Assembly: GCA_947292085.1 (NCBI GenBank)
Contig: CAMYPN010000003.1
Location: forward strand, 1 to 44,589
DNA from: an uncultured Gardnerella sp.
Lineage (GTDB): Bacteria; Actinomycetota; Actinomycetes; Actinomycetales; Bifidobacteriaceae
Reading direction: 5' to 3'
DNA: 44,589 nt
Both the position numbers and the translations under genes were made by a program. The notes beneath the pieces were generated by a model, which saw only the letters and a list, made by a program, of their open reading frames with translations, was not told the origin of the DNA and searched no databases. Position 1 is the first letter of the stretch. The number at the start of each line of letters is the position of its first letter. Positions 24,618 to 33,435 of this stretch are shown in pieces.

Positions 24618-26315
24618 ATGGGCGAAGAACGCGAACACTCGCGGAGTGGTAAAAGGTCTTTTGGTGAACGTGGCGGTTTTGGTCATCGTAATGGTGGTAA
24701 AAGCGGAGATAGACGTGGTTCGTTCCATAAAGACGGTTTCCACAAGGGTGGTTTTAAGAAAGGTGGTTTCCACCGTCATGATGATGATCATGGTGAAGGT
24801 TTCCATTCTGGCGTGAAACGCGATGGTGATCGTCGTTTCAATAGGAGTGACGATCGTAGAGATAATCGTCGTGATGGTTTCAAGAAGGACGGTTTTAAGA
24901 AACAAGGTTTCCACAAAGATGGATTCCGTTCTGACAATCGCGATGGTGAGCGCCGCTTCGAACGTAAAGATGGCGAGCGTCGATTTGATCGAAATCGTCG
25001 TTTCGATCGTAAAGATAATCGCTATGAGGATCGCAAGGATTATCGTCGTCCAAGAGATTTTGAAGGTAGTGAAGAAGGCGGAAATCCACGTTACAAGAAG
25101 TTTGATGGTGAGCGCCGCTTCGAACGTCAAGGTAATAACAGAAACGGCGATTTCCGTAAAGACTTCCGTAAAGACTTCCGTAAAGATTCTCATAAAGACT
25201 CTCGTAATGACTTCCGTAAGGACTCTCGTAAAGATTTCCGAAATGGAGATAAGCGAGAATTTCGTGAAGATGAACGTCGCGATCGTCGTGATCGTCGTGA
25301 AGATAGTCGCCGCAGTAATGCGAAATCTAACTTCAATTTTGAAAACGGTCCTCGCCGTAATTCCGATGGCACGATGTCTTATCCATCGCAAAATCCTTAC
25401 ACTGCACGTCGCCCAGGCGAGCCTAAAATGCCTAAAGGCCTAGAATGGGCAATGCTTTCTAAAGAAGATCGCGAACGTTTACGTGGACTTTCTAAAGAGC
25501 ATGCAGAAAATATTGGTCTTCATATTCTTGCAGCGTTTGCTTTAGAAGAAGAAAATCCTGAGCTTGCTTTGGAACATGCAAAGTGGGCTGCTAAGCAAGC
25601 TTCTCGTATTGATTTTGCGCGTGAAACTTTAGCTTTTATTTCTTACCGTCAAGGCGATTACAAGTTAGCTTCGAAAGAGTTCCGCACAGCTATGCGAATG
25701 AACGGTTATCTTGATTATTTGCCGTTCATTGCTGACTGTGAGCGCGGTTTAGGTAACCTCAACAAAGCTCTTGAGATTTGCATGTCTGATGATGCGAAGT
25801 ATCTTAAGGGTGAAGTTAAAGCAGAAATGTTCCTTGTATATGCTGGAGTTCTAGCAGATACCGGTCATTTTGATAAAGCTATTGATTTAGTTCACGCAAT
25901 GGGTCGCTCTAAGGGATTGCCTGGTGAGTATCGTATGCGTGCAGTTCAAGCGGAACAGTATTTCCTCGAAGAAGCTGGTCGCAATGATGAAGCTATTAAT
26001 TTGGAATCTTTGTTAGACAAGCTTGAGCAACAGTATGCTGATGCGGATGATGACGATATTAATCCTGAAGATATTGTTATCGATTACGATTTAGAGCATT
26101 TAAATGATGCGATAATGGATGAAATCGGTGTTAGTGAAGATGATGCACGATTTGCTCCTGAAGAAGATTCTGAAGAAAAATCATCAGATGAGACTGATGA
26201 AGAATCTGAGGAAGATTCTGATGAAGAATCAGAAGAATCAGAAGAATCAGAAAATGATGATGCTGATAACACTGACACAATCGAAATGAATACTGTCAAG
26301 CCTAAAGAAAATTAA
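24618..26315 (+). CDS. TPR-containing protein with basic repeat N-terminus and acidic C-terminus
   Basis: About 565 residues in three very different parts. Residues 1 to about 270 are Gly/Lys/Arg/Asp/Phe-rich low complexity: GGF-KKGGFHK-like repeats, then eight D-F/S-R/H-K/N units (178-209), then RRDRRDRRED. Residues about 275-460 form a helical TPR-like array (EHAENIGLHILAAFALEEE, DYKLASKEFRTAMRMNGY). The last 90 or so residues are Glu/Asp/Ser. ATG 24618 is preferred because GAGAGG (24603-24608) precedes it. The gene corresponds by position to the TPR protein following tyrS in mycobacteria. An RNA-associated or condensate-forming scaffold is a reasonable guess; no enzymatic motif is visible. 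Confidence 0.85.
   Translation: MGEEREHSRSGKRSFGERGGFGHRNGGKSGDRRGSFHKDGFHKGGFKKGGFHRHDDDHGEGFHSGVKRDGDRRFNRSDDRRDNRRDGFKKDGFKKQGFHKDGFRSDNRDGERRFERKDGERRFDRNRRFDRKDNRYEDRKDYRRPRDFEGSEEGGNPRYKKFDGERRFERQGNNRNGDFRKDFRKDFRKDSHKDSRNDFRKDSRKDFRNGDKREFREDERRDRRDRREDSRRSNAKSNFNFENGPRRNSDGTMSYPSQNPYTARRPGEPKMPKGLEWAMLSKEDRERLRGLSKEHAENIGLHILAAFALEEENPELALEHAKWAAKQASRIDFARETLAFISYRQGDYKLASKEFRTAMRMNGYLDYLPFIADCERGLGNLNKALEICMSDDAKYLKGEVKAEMFLVYAGVLADTGHFDKAIDLVHAMGRSKGLPGEYRMRAVQAEQYFLEEAGRNDEAINLESLLDKLEQQYADADDDDINPEDIVIDYDLEHLNDAIMDEIGVSEDDARFAPEEDSEEKSSDETDEESEEDSDEESEESEESENDDADNTDTIEMNTVKPKEN
25149..25244 (+). repeat. 12-bp in-frame tandem repeats (eight units)
   Basis: Eight consecutive 12-base units encode D-F-R-K or close variants (DSHK, DSRN, DSRK, DFRN). 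The first three are nearly identical DNA, which indicates recent slippage or expansion. All changes keep the frame. Confidence 0.85.
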
Positions 26316-26337
26316 GTATTCAATACTTTTTACATGC

Positions 26338-26364
26338 GCCCGGCTGCTTTATAGTAAGCCGGGC
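26338..26364 (+). terminator. GC-rich hairpin after the TPR gene
   Basis: GCCCGGC (26338-26344) pairs with GCCGGGC (26358-26364) around 13 bases. There is no T-run after it (ACTTGTTACT), so termination is uncertain. Confidence 0.5.
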
Positions 26365-26438
26365 ACTTGTTACTTATTGTGTAAGTAAAAACGCAAGAAA
26401 AACTTATAAAATTTTAAACTCTCAAATTCTAAAATACG

Positions 26439-27548
26439 GTGATTAAAATGCAGTTTGAAGCAAGAACCAATTTTTCCTGCAGCACACTACCTCTTTCTAA
26501 ATCTTTCAGCCTTGCACTTTTAGACTTAGACGGCGTAGTTTATAGAGGCGGAAATGCAGTTGAGTATGCTGCTGAATCGATTGAACTTGCTGAAAATAGT
26601 GGCATGAAAATCGAATACACAACCAACAATTCATCACGATTCCAGTCAGTCGTAGCAAAACAGTTAGAAAGCTTTGGGCTGAAAGTAGAACCGTGGCAAA
26701 TTATCACATCAGCTGTTGTAGCCGCAAGAATGGTTGCGCGTCACGTTGAAAGCGGATCAAAAATTCTTGTACTCGGAGCTGAACATTTGCGCGAAGAAGT
26801 TAAACGAGCTGGACTTCAACCAGTAAACTCTTGCAAAGATAACCCTAAGGCTGTAATACAAGGCTGGTATCCGCAGATGAGTTGGCAGGAAATGGCGGAA
26901 GTTTCGTTTGCTGTAGAACACGGAGCAAAGTATTTCGTAACAAACACAGATTTAACAATTCCACGCGAACTTGGTATAGCGCCAGGGTGTGGCTCAATGA
27001 TTCAAGCTGTTATAAACGCTACAGGAGTAAAACCAGTTGCTTCAGCAGGAAAACCAGAATCCGCAATGTATGATGAAGCGAGATTTTTGGTTGCTGCTAA
27101 TGCTAAACAAGATGATGCTGAATATGCAGAATGTACAGAAAAAGACGAGTTTGGAAATCCTGTAATTAGTATTGAACGTTCGTTAGCAGTAGGAGACCGT
27201 TTAGATACTGATATTGAAGCTGGAACAAGAGGAGGATACGAATCTTTGCTTGTGCTTACAGGCGTTACGGATCCTAGAATGTTAATGCTTGCTCCAAAAC
27301 ATTTGCGACCAAGTTTTGTTTCTAAAGATTTGAGAGGACTTAACGAAGCTCACGAAGCAGCACATTTTATTGGAGAAAATATTTCAGTATGTGCAAATGC
27401 AAAAGCAGAGCTTGTTGATAATTCAACTATTAAAGTAAATAGTTTAACTGATTGCAACTCTTTAAGAGCTGCATGCGCTTTAGTGTGGAAATTGCAAGAT
27501 GAAGGAAAGCCGGTAGAAAAATATAATCTGCCTGAGTTTTCGCTCTAA
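26439..27548 (+). CDS. HAD-superfamily (NagD-like, subclass IIA) phosphatase
   Basis: A protein of about 369 residues. HAD motif I is LALLDLDGVVYRGG, motif II is YTTNNSSR, and motifs III/IV are in SAGKPESAMYDEA and GDRLDTDIEAGTRGGYESLLVLTG. The type IIA cap lies between. The C-terminal 75 or so residues are additional and may contain a small helical domain. By position it matches the mycobacterial gene between the TPR protein and tlyA, an ortholog group reported as glycerol-3-phosphate phosphatase; this substrate is an inference. The start is uncertain: GTG 26439 or ATG 26448, neither with a strong ribosome binding site. Confidence 0.88.
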   Translation: MIKMQFEARTNFSCSTLPLSKSFSLALLDLDGVVYRGGNAVEYAAESIELAENSGMKIEYTTNNSSRFQSVVAKQLESFGLKVEPWQIITSAVVAARMVARHVESGSKILVLGAEHLREEVKRAGLQPVNSCKDNPKAVIQGWYPQMSWQEMAEVSFAVEHGAKYFVTNTDLTIPRELGIAPGCGSMIQAVINATGVKPVASAGKPESAMYDEARFLVAANAKQDDAEYAECTEKDEFGNPVISIERSLAVGDRLDTDIEAGTRGGYESLLVLTGVTDPRMLMLAPKHLRPSFVSKDLRGLNEAHEAAHFIGENISVCANAKAELVDNSTIKVNSLTDCNSLRAACALVWKLQDEGKPVEKYNLPEFSL

Positions 27549-27582
27549 TAATTAAGTTTCAAATAAAAACTAGGTTTTTACT

Positions 27583-28380
27583 ATGACTTTGAACGATTAT
27601 GCAGCGACTTTGTCAAATGATTCTACGAACCAAAGATTGGACTGTGCTTTAGTAATACGTAGTTTGGCTGAGACTAGAAATACTGCTCAACATCTTATTC
27701 GCGCAGGAGTCGTAAACGTAAATAATAAAAGTATTACAAAACCATCATTTATTGTAAAAAATACAGATAGTATAAGCATTGAAAAGTCTGAAAATACAGA
27801 AAACTTACTTCGTTACGTTTCAAGAGGAGCACTAAAATTAGAAGGTGCTTTCGAAAAGTTTTCAAAATTCGGTTTAAATACTTGCGAATCAACTAAAGCA
27901 CTTGATATTGGAGCTTCAACAGGCGGTTTTTGTGACGTTCTTTTGCAAAGAGGAGTTGAGTCAGTAATAGCACTAGACGTAGGTCACGGCCAGCTAAACG
28001 CAAAAATAGCAAATAATCCTCACGTAATTGAAATGAGCGGAGTAAATATTAGAGACGTTTACGAAAAAGATTTGCCGTATAAGCCGAATCTTATAGTATC
28101 CGACGTATCATTTATTTCTCTTACTCTTGTTATTCCAGTAATCGCGCGCATAGCTGAGAAAAATGCGGATGTTGTGCTACTGGTTAAGCCACAGTTTGAA
28201 GTGGGCAAAGGAAATCTTGGAAAAGGCGGTATTGTTACAGACGCAAAGCTTAGAATTAATGCTCTTGAAACTGTGAAAAATTGTGCTAAAAACAACGGTT
28301 TAGAGGTGATAGCAACTCAAGAATCACCTATTGAAGGCACTCACGGAAACGTGGAATATTTACTTTATGCGAAAGTTTAA
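27583..28380 (+). CDS. tlyA: TlyA-family rRNA methyltransferase (S4 + FtsJ domains)
   Basis: A 265-residue enzyme that 2'-O-methylates 16S and 23S rRNA cytidines near the subunit interface and in mycobacteria makes ribosomes sensitive to capreomycin. The S4 domain is QRLDCALVIRSLAETRNTAQ plus IRAGVVNVNNK. The FtsJ-like SAM site is LDIGASTGGFCDVLLQRG, and VIALDVGHGQL and VSDVSFISLTLVIP follow. VLLVKPQFEVGKG carries the catalytic Lys. Upstream AGG is weak. It is followed by nadK in the usual actinobacterial order. Confidence 0.93.
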   Translation: MTLNDYAATLSNDSTNQRLDCALVIRSLAETRNTAQHLIRAGVVNVNNKSITKPSFIVKNTDSISIEKSENTENLLRYVSRGALKLEGAFEKFSKFGLNTCESTKALDIGASTGGFCDVLLQRGVESVIALDVGHGQLNAKIANNPHVIEMSGVNIRDVYEKDLPYKPNLIVSDVSFISLTLVIPVIARIAEKNADVVLLVKPQFEVGKGNLGKGGIVTDAKLRINALETVKNCAKNNGLEVIATQESPIEGTHGNVEYLLYAKV

Positions 28381-28497
28381 GACGCAAATTGCGCAAATAT
28401 TTCAGCATCTTGCCAAATAATAATTGCTTTATGCAATATGGCATGCAGCAATTACAATAGTTACTGTTATGTGCAAGTAGTACGAGGGGACTGTGTG

Positions 28498-29442
28498 ATG
28501 AAGGAAGATTTTTCAAGTGATACTTCTTTAGAAGTTCGTCGCGCACTCGTTGTAACTCATGCAAGATTAGATAGTCACAGTGCGGTAGTTAACCAAGTTA
28601 CAACTCAGCTTACTAAAGCAGGTTTTTGCGTTGACCTGTTTCAAAGCGCGTCTGTTTCTGATTTTGCGCAAAAACCTAACCATGTAGTTGATGAGCATAC
28701 TGAAATTGTTGTAGTGCTTGGGGGAGATGGCACTATGCTTCAGGCTGCGGAATTAGCTCACTGCACTACTGTTCCTATTATTGGAATCAATCTTGGCCAT
28801 GTTGGATTTTTAGCTGAATTTGAAAGTTTCCAAATTGATGAAGCAATTCGAAGAATTGCAAACAAAGATTATTTTATTGATAGGCGTATGGAAGCGCATG
28901 TGGACGTTTGGCTTCCAGGTGAAACTGAACCGCTTCGTGACTGGGCTCTTAACGATATTACGCTTGATAGAGCAGACAGAGGACGAATGGTTGAGCTTTC
29001 AATAAGAGTTGATGACGTTGAAATGTCATCTTTTGGCTGCGATGGAGTAATAGTTTCCACTCCTACAGGTTCCACTGCTTACGCATTTTCAGCAGGAGGA
29101 TCAATTATGTGGCCAAATGTAGAGGCGCTTCAGCTTGTACCGTTAGCTGCGCACGCACTTTTCGCTCGGCCTCTTATTATTGGCTCAGGCTCTACTTTCA
29201 CAATTGATATTCTTGAAGATTCATCGTCAGGTGGTTGGATTTGTTGTGATGGACGACGTCAACGAGCACTTCCACAAGGCTCAAGGATTCAAGTACGTCA
29301 GTCAAAAGACGAGCTTTTACTAGCTAGACTTTCCGGAGCGCCTTTTACTAAACGTTTGGTAACAAAATTTGATTTGCCAGTAGTGGGTTGGCGAGAACAC
29401 AACAATAATGCGATGAGCAAAAATAATAGATTCAACAATTAA
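28498..29442 (+). CDS. nadK: NAD kinase
   Basis: A 314-residue ATP- or polyphosphate-dependent kinase making NADP. Signature motifs are VVLGGDGTMLQAAELA (GGDG), GINLGHVGFLAEFE, and CDGVIVSTPTGSTAYAFSAGG. ATG 28498 is chosen because GAGGGGA (28484-28490) lies 7 bases upstream; an ATG at 28438 in frame would add 20 residues with no ribosome binding site. It sits between tlyA and recN as in mycobacteria. The Asn/Lys-rich C-terminal tail after WREHNNN is probably flexible. Confidence 0.94.
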   Translation: MKEDFSSDTSLEVRRALVVTHARLDSHSAVVNQVTTQLTKAGFCVDLFQSASVSDFAQKPNHVVDEHTEIVVVLGGDGTMLQAAELAHCTTVPIIGINLGHVGFLAEFESFQIDEAIRRIANKDYFIDRRMEAHVDVWLPGETEPLRDWALNDITLDRADRGRMVELSIRVDDVEMSSFGCDGVIVSTPTGSTAYAFSAGGSIMWPNVEALQLVPLAAHALFARPLIIGSGSTFTIDILEDSSSGGWICCDGRRQRALPQGSRIQVRQSKDELLLARLSGAPFTKRLVTKFDLPVVGWREHNNNAMSKNNRFNN

Positions 29443-29450
29443 TTTGGAAA

Positions 29451-29477
29451 ATTTTAACGATTTTAACGATTTTAACA
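29451..29477 (+). repeat. 9-bp tandem repeat before recN
   Basis: ATTTTAACG occurs twice in tandem, followed by a third copy with a final A. It lies 24 bases before the recN start and could vary in length. Confidence 0.7.
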
Positions 29478-29500
29478 ACGTAAAATAAACGAGGTACAGC

Positions 29501-31276
29501 GTGCTTGAAGAACTAGAAATACGAAATCTTGGACCAATCGCGCATGCGCTTATTACTCCTTCAGCGCACATGACTGCTATTACTGGAGAAACAGGTGCCG
29601 GAAAATCAATGCTGCTTAGCGCCATAAAACTCATTTCTGGTTCCCGAACTGAAGTGGCACGTGTATCTCCTAACGCTAAAGAAGCATGGGTTCAAAGCGT
29701 ATTTAGTTTGCCAAAAACAAGCGAAGTTGCAAACATAATTAGTCAAGCTGGCATAAATCTTGAAATTTCAGAATCAGACAGCACTCAGCTAGACATGTAC
29801 GTCTCAAGAACAGTGCCTAAAGAAGGAAGATCGCGAGCAACTATTTCCGGATGTGCAGTTCCAAAAACTTTATTAGAAACTGTTTGCTCTCAAATGGTTA
29901 CTATTCACGGCCAGAGTGATCAACTTCGTATTGCTACAAATGCTAAACAACGTGAAATTCTTGATTTAGTCGCGCAAAATAATGATATTTTTGAACAATA
30001 TCAAAATGCTTATAAAGATTGGAAAGACTCTCAAAATCTGCTAAATAAACTAGAAAATCAAGAATCTTCTGCACGCCAGCGTGCGGATTATCTTCGTGAA
30101 TCTTTAAACAGAATACACGATATTAATCCACGACCTCATGAAGATGAAGAATTAAAAAGTAGAAGAGATAGAATTGAGAATTCTGCGCAAATTCTTCGTG
30201 CAGTGAGCACTGCAATCGCATCTCTTGATTCAAGTCAGATTGATTATACTGCTAGTGAATCTTCAGATGCTGGAATGCTAATTGATCAAGCATCTCAGGC
30301 ATTGCGAACTTTGAAAGTAGATAAATCTTTTGAAAATATTGCCAATCAGCTTGATGATATTCACGCTCAGCTTGACGATATTGTAATGCAGTTGTCTCAA
30401 ATGCTTGATGTTGATGCAAACGAAGAAGATTTAGACGCATTAAACGAACGCATTCACAGTCTCACAGAAATAACAAAACGGTGGGGACCAACATTAGACG
30501 ATGTACTAGATTGGGCAGAAAAAGCTCAGTTTGAACTTGAAGATTTGGATGATTCGCCTGAAGCTATTGCGCGTGCTCGTGAGGATTGCAACAAAAAATA
30601 TAATAAAGCTCTTGAAATAGCTATTAGACTTACTGAAACTCGAAAGATTGCTGCTAAGAAACTTAATGATGCTGTAAGTGAAGAATTATCTTTTCTTGCA
30701 ATGTCTGGTGCAAAATTAAACGTAAATGTTAATTCTCATAAGAAGGATGATTCTGGCATAATTCAGCTTGATTCTAATGGTGCTGATGATGTTGAATTTC
30801 TTTTTAAACCATTTCCAGCTTCTCCTGATCTTCCAATAAGCAAAAGCGCTTCAGGAGGTGAATTGAGTAGGCTTATGCTTGCACTGGAGCTTGTTATTGC
30901 AAAGTTTAGTGAGCATGATGAGAAAATAATGACTTTTATTTTTGATGAGATTGATGCCGGTGTTGGTGGAAAAACTGCGGTTGAACTTGGAAAAAGATTA
31001 TCTCAACTTTCCAAACACGCTCAGGTTATTGTTGTTACGCATTTGGCACAAGTTGCTTCCTTTGCAGATGAACAATATGCTGTGCAAAAAAATATTGTTG
31101 ATTCTTCCGATACTGATAGTCAAGTAGCAGATACTACTGTTATTAGGCTAGATAACGAGTCTCGCGAACAGGAAATTGCTAGAATGCTTTCCGGTAGTGA
31201 ATCTCAAACTTCATTAGTTCATGCTCGTGAACTTCTTTTAAGCAGTGGAAAGATTGCAGATGGTATTGATAAATAA
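29501..31276 (+). CDS. recN: DNA repair protein RecN
   Basis: A 591-residue SMC-like ATPase acting in double-strand break repair. The N-terminal Walker A is TGETGAGKSMLLSAIKL. Long helical coiled-coil arms run from about 150 to 430. The C-terminal signature SASGGELSRLMLALE and Walker B MTFIFDEIDAGVGGKTA follow, then QVIVVTHLAQVASFAD. GTG 29501 has GAGG upstream. The last 17 bases overlap the next gene. Length is normal. Confidence 0.95.
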   Translation: MLEELEIRNLGPIAHALITPSAHMTAITGETGAGKSMLLSAIKLISGSRTEVARVSPNAKEAWVQSVFSLPKTSEVANIISQAGINLEISESDSTQLDMYVSRTVPKEGRSRATISGCAVPKTLLETVCSQMVTIHGQSDQLRIATNAKQREILDLVAQNNDIFEQYQNAYKDWKDSQNLLNKLENQESSARQRADYLRESLNRIHDINPRPHEDEELKSRRDRIENSAQILRAVSTAIASLDSSQIDYTASESSDAGMLIDQASQALRTLKVDKSFENIANQLDDIHAQLDDIVMQLSQMLDVDANEEDLDALNERIHSLTEITKRWGPTLDDVLDWAEKAQFELEDLDDSPEAIARAREDCNKKYNKALEIAIRLTETRKIAAKKLNDAVSEELSFLAMSGAKLNVNVNSHKKDDSGIIQLDSNGADDVEFLFKPFPASPDLPISKSASGGELSRLMLALELVIAKFSEHDEKIMTFIFDEIDAGVGGKTAVELGKRLSQLSKHAQVIVVTHLAQVASFADEQYAVQKNIVDSSDTDSQVADTTVIRLDNESREQEIARMLSGSESQTSLVHARELLLSSGKIADGIDK

Positions 31277-31934
31277 TTCCTCTATTTTTGCGGCAATTTT
31301 TGATTTCGACGGTACTCTTATCGATTCTCTTGGAGTTTGGGACGATATAGATAGAAAAAGTTTTGCTAAGAGAGGAATTAGCGTTCCTGACATATTCGCA
31401 GATACTACTGCAACTATGAATCCTCGACAAATTGCGGAATATGTTATCGAAAATTATGGTTTTTCTGACTCTCCTGAAGATTTAATTAAAGAGTGGTCAG
31501 ATATGGCTTTTGACGCTTATGCAAACCATCTTCCTCTTAGAAATGGTGCTTATGATTACGTCAAATATTTACGTTCTGAAAAAGTAAAGATGATTCTTAT
31601 AACAACTCTTTCTAAGAGCTTATGTGAGCCTGCGTTAAAAAGATTTGGTATTTTAGATTGCTTTGATTTGCTGCAATTTGGGGAAGATCTTTCTGAAGAA
31701 GGTAAGCATAGTTATAAAACTTATCTTGATATTGCAAAAAAGTTTCACGTAAATGCTGCTAATTGCGCAGTATTTGAGGATTCTTCAACAGCTTTGCGTT
31801 CAGCTCAAAAAGCTGGAATGCAAACGTATGGTGTTGTTGATGACATTAATGTTGAAATCCCTGCTGATTCTCCTTTTAAAGATTGTTTAGCAGTTTTTTC
31901 AGACTTCAAACATGCTCCAAGAATCAGAAAATAA
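31260..31934 (+). CDS. HAD-superfamily hydrolase, beta-phosphoglucomutase-like
   Basis: A 224-residue HAD subclass I enzyme. Motif I is AIFDFDGTLIDSLGVWDD, followed by an alpha-helical cap. Motif II is MILITTLSKS, motif III contains EEGKHSYKTYLDIAKKF, and motif IV is CAVFEDSSTALRSAQKAGM. Asp residues of the FDFDGT loop fit a phosphatase or phosphomutase. ATG 31260 is chosen with GGAAAGA (31247-31253) 6 bases before; this makes a 17-base overlap with recN and implies coupling. The substrate cannot be read from sequence. Confidence 0.87.
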   Translation: MVLINNSSIFAAIFDFDGTLIDSLGVWDDIDRKSFAKRGISVPDIFADTTATMNPRQIAEYVIENYGFSDSPEDLIKEWSDMAFDAYANHLPLRNGAYDYVKYLRSEKVKMILITTLSKSLCEPALKRFGILDCFDLLQFGEDLSEEGKHSYKTYLDIAKKFHVNAANCAVFEDSSTALRSAQKAGMQTYGVVDDINVEIPADSPFKDCLAVFSDFKHAPRIRK

Positions 31935-31975
31935 TAATTGAAGTAAAATCTTATACTTACTTAATTAATTTAGTT

Positions 31976-32351
31976 GGTGAGGTTTCACATACCCCGGGTT
32001 TTGTCGTGCGCACTAATGTGCACGGATGGTCATCCATCTCGATTTAACGTTACCGTTAAACTCTAGCAGTCTACCCGAAGACTTGAGCGAGCAGCTCTTA
32101 AACGTCTTCTGCTTGACCTTGCTCCCAATGAGGCTTGCCATGCGACTTACTGTTACCAGAAGCCCGGTGGTCTCTTACACCGCCGTTTCACCCTTACCTA
32201 AATAAAAACATTTAGGCGGTCTATTCTCTGCTGCGCTATCTCTCAGGTTGCCCTGGGCGGACGTTATCCGCCATTGTGCTCTGCGGAGCCCGGAAGTTCC
32301 TCAGTCACTCCGAATGAACATTGTGACCGCGACCATCGTGAAACCTCAACC
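31976..32351 (-). ncRNA. rnpB: RNase P RNA (bacterial class A)
   Basis: Read on the minus strand this is the catalytic RNA of RNase P. Its two ends form P1 (GGTTGAGGTTTCAC at 32351-32338 with GTGAAACCTCACC at 31988-31976). Next come the CR-I-like GAGGAACTTCCGGGCTCC, the P10/P11 region AGGGTGAAACGGCGG followed by GTAAGAGACCACCG, and the 3' conserved ACAAAACCCGG. It is about 376 bases. It converges on the HAD gene and diverges from hpf. Some positions differ from the common consensus (GAAAGUC reads GAACUUC). Confidence 0.93.
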
Positions 32352-32357
32352 TTCCTG

Positions 32358-32386
32358 ATTATAGCAGAAAATATCAGTTTCGTAAA
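32358..32386 (-). promoter_or_regulatory. Promoter of rnpB
   Basis: On the minus strand TTTACG (32386-32381), 17 bases, then a perfect TATAAT (32363-32358). The predicted start falls at about 32351, exactly at the 5' end of the RNA. Confidence 0.78.
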
Positions 32387-32476
32387 AAATTCGCTATTTT
32401 GCTAGAAATTCTGAAATAAATATGAATTTTTTTGATTTAATTTAAGAACTCGCTATGTTCTGCTCTAATAAACAGA

Positions 32477-32482
32477 TATAAT
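32477..32482 (+). promoter_or_regulatory. -10 box of a likely hpf promoter
   Basis: A perfect TATAAT about 80 bases before the hpf start. No good -35 box is seen at the expected spacing. Confidence 0.4.
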
Positions 32483-32563
32483 GAAGTTACCGATGGCATC
32501 GTGGCTGTCGGAGTGATTCACATCGAGCACATAAGTGTTCGGTTCTACATGAGGAGGTTTCGC

Positions 32564-33232
32564 ATGGATATCGTCATTACCGGACGTCATACGCAGATTA
32601 GGCAAAGATTCCGTGACGTTGTTGAAAGTAAGATGAGTCGTGTAACTGCAATTGCTCCTGATGCTCAGAGAATTCAGATTGTTTTGAATTCTGAGGGAAA
32701 TCCACGGCAAGCAGATACAGCGAAACGAGTAGAGATTACGGTTATTGCGGGAAGTACTGTAATTCGCGCTGAAGCGTCTAGTGCTGACGAATTTAGTGCC
32801 TTAGATATGGCGCTTGATAAGCTTACGCTTCGTCTTCGTCGCACACGCGATCGTCGTAAGGATCATCGTCGCGGATTTGCAGAGATTACGCCTGTTGATT
32901 TAGGTTCTGCAGAACCTGAGGTTGAGACAACGGTTGTTCAGTCTGAAGAAGCAGAAGTTGTAAACAGCGCTGATGCTGCAGTTGCTTCAGATCTAGGACC
33001 TGGCGAATCTGTTGAGGTTAGTGTTGGAAGCACTCCAATTGTTATTCGCCGTAAGCTGCATATTGCAGAGCCAATGAGCATCGATGAAGCTCTGTATGAG
33101 ATGGAACTAATCGGTCACGACTTCTTCCTGTTTGTTAACAAAGAAACTATGCGACCATCTGTTGTATACCGTAGGCACGGATGGAGCTATGGCGTATTTG
33201 AAATCGACACGCCTGAGCATGTAAATAAGTAG
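32564..33232 (+). CDS. hpf: Ribosome hibernation promoting factor, long form
   Basis: A 222-residue long HPF that dimerises 70S ribosomes into 100S particles in stationary phase. The N-terminal S30AE domain begins MDIVITGRHTQIRQRFRDVVE. A linker rich in Glu/Val/Ala follows, and the C-terminal dimerisation domain is IVIRRKLHIAEPMSIDEALYEM with GHDFFLFVNKET and VVYRRHGWSYGVFEI. ATG 32564 has a strong GAGGAGG at 32551-32557. An in-frame start 63 bases earlier would be an artefact. In actinobacteria hpf commonly precedes secA, as here. Confidence 0.95.
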   Translation: MDIVITGRHTQIRQRFRDVVESKMSRVTAIAPDAQRIQIVLNSEGNPRQADTAKRVEITVIAGSTVIRAEASSADEFSALDMALDKLTLRLRRTRDRRKDHRRGFAEITPVDLGSAEPEVETTVVQSEEAEVVNSADAAVASDLGPGESVEVSVGSTPIVIRRKLHIAEPMSIDEALYEMELIGHDFFLFVNKETMRPSVVYRRHGWSYGVFEIDTPEHVNK

Positions 33233-33255
33233 AAGAATAGAAATAAGAAGGTTGC

Positions 33256-33292
33256 GAATGCCCGTCTAGTGTTCTAGGCGGGCATTCTTATG
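33256..33292 (+). terminator. Terminator after hpf
   Basis: GAATGCCCGTCTAG (33256-33269) pairs with CTAGGCGGGCATTC (33274-33287) with one G-T pair and a 4-base loop. The following T-run is short (TTATG). Confidence 0.75.
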
Positions 33293-33435
33293 AAATTTCG
33301 CAATCTATAAAATAAAAAATATGCGCGTATAGACTCGCTAGTTGTTAAAAATCGCAACCGTCGCGTAATATAGGCACAGTTTACGTCTACGTTGGCTAGG
33401 CCGTCAGCGCAGACATGACCTTAAGGGAGCAAAAC

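Noticed and set aside
24540..25391. A 283-codon minus-strand frame opposite the TPR gene
   Set aside because: Its Thr/Ile-rich product is the mirror of the repetitive, purine-biased coding strand. It has no start signals and the plus-strand TPR frame explains the DNA.
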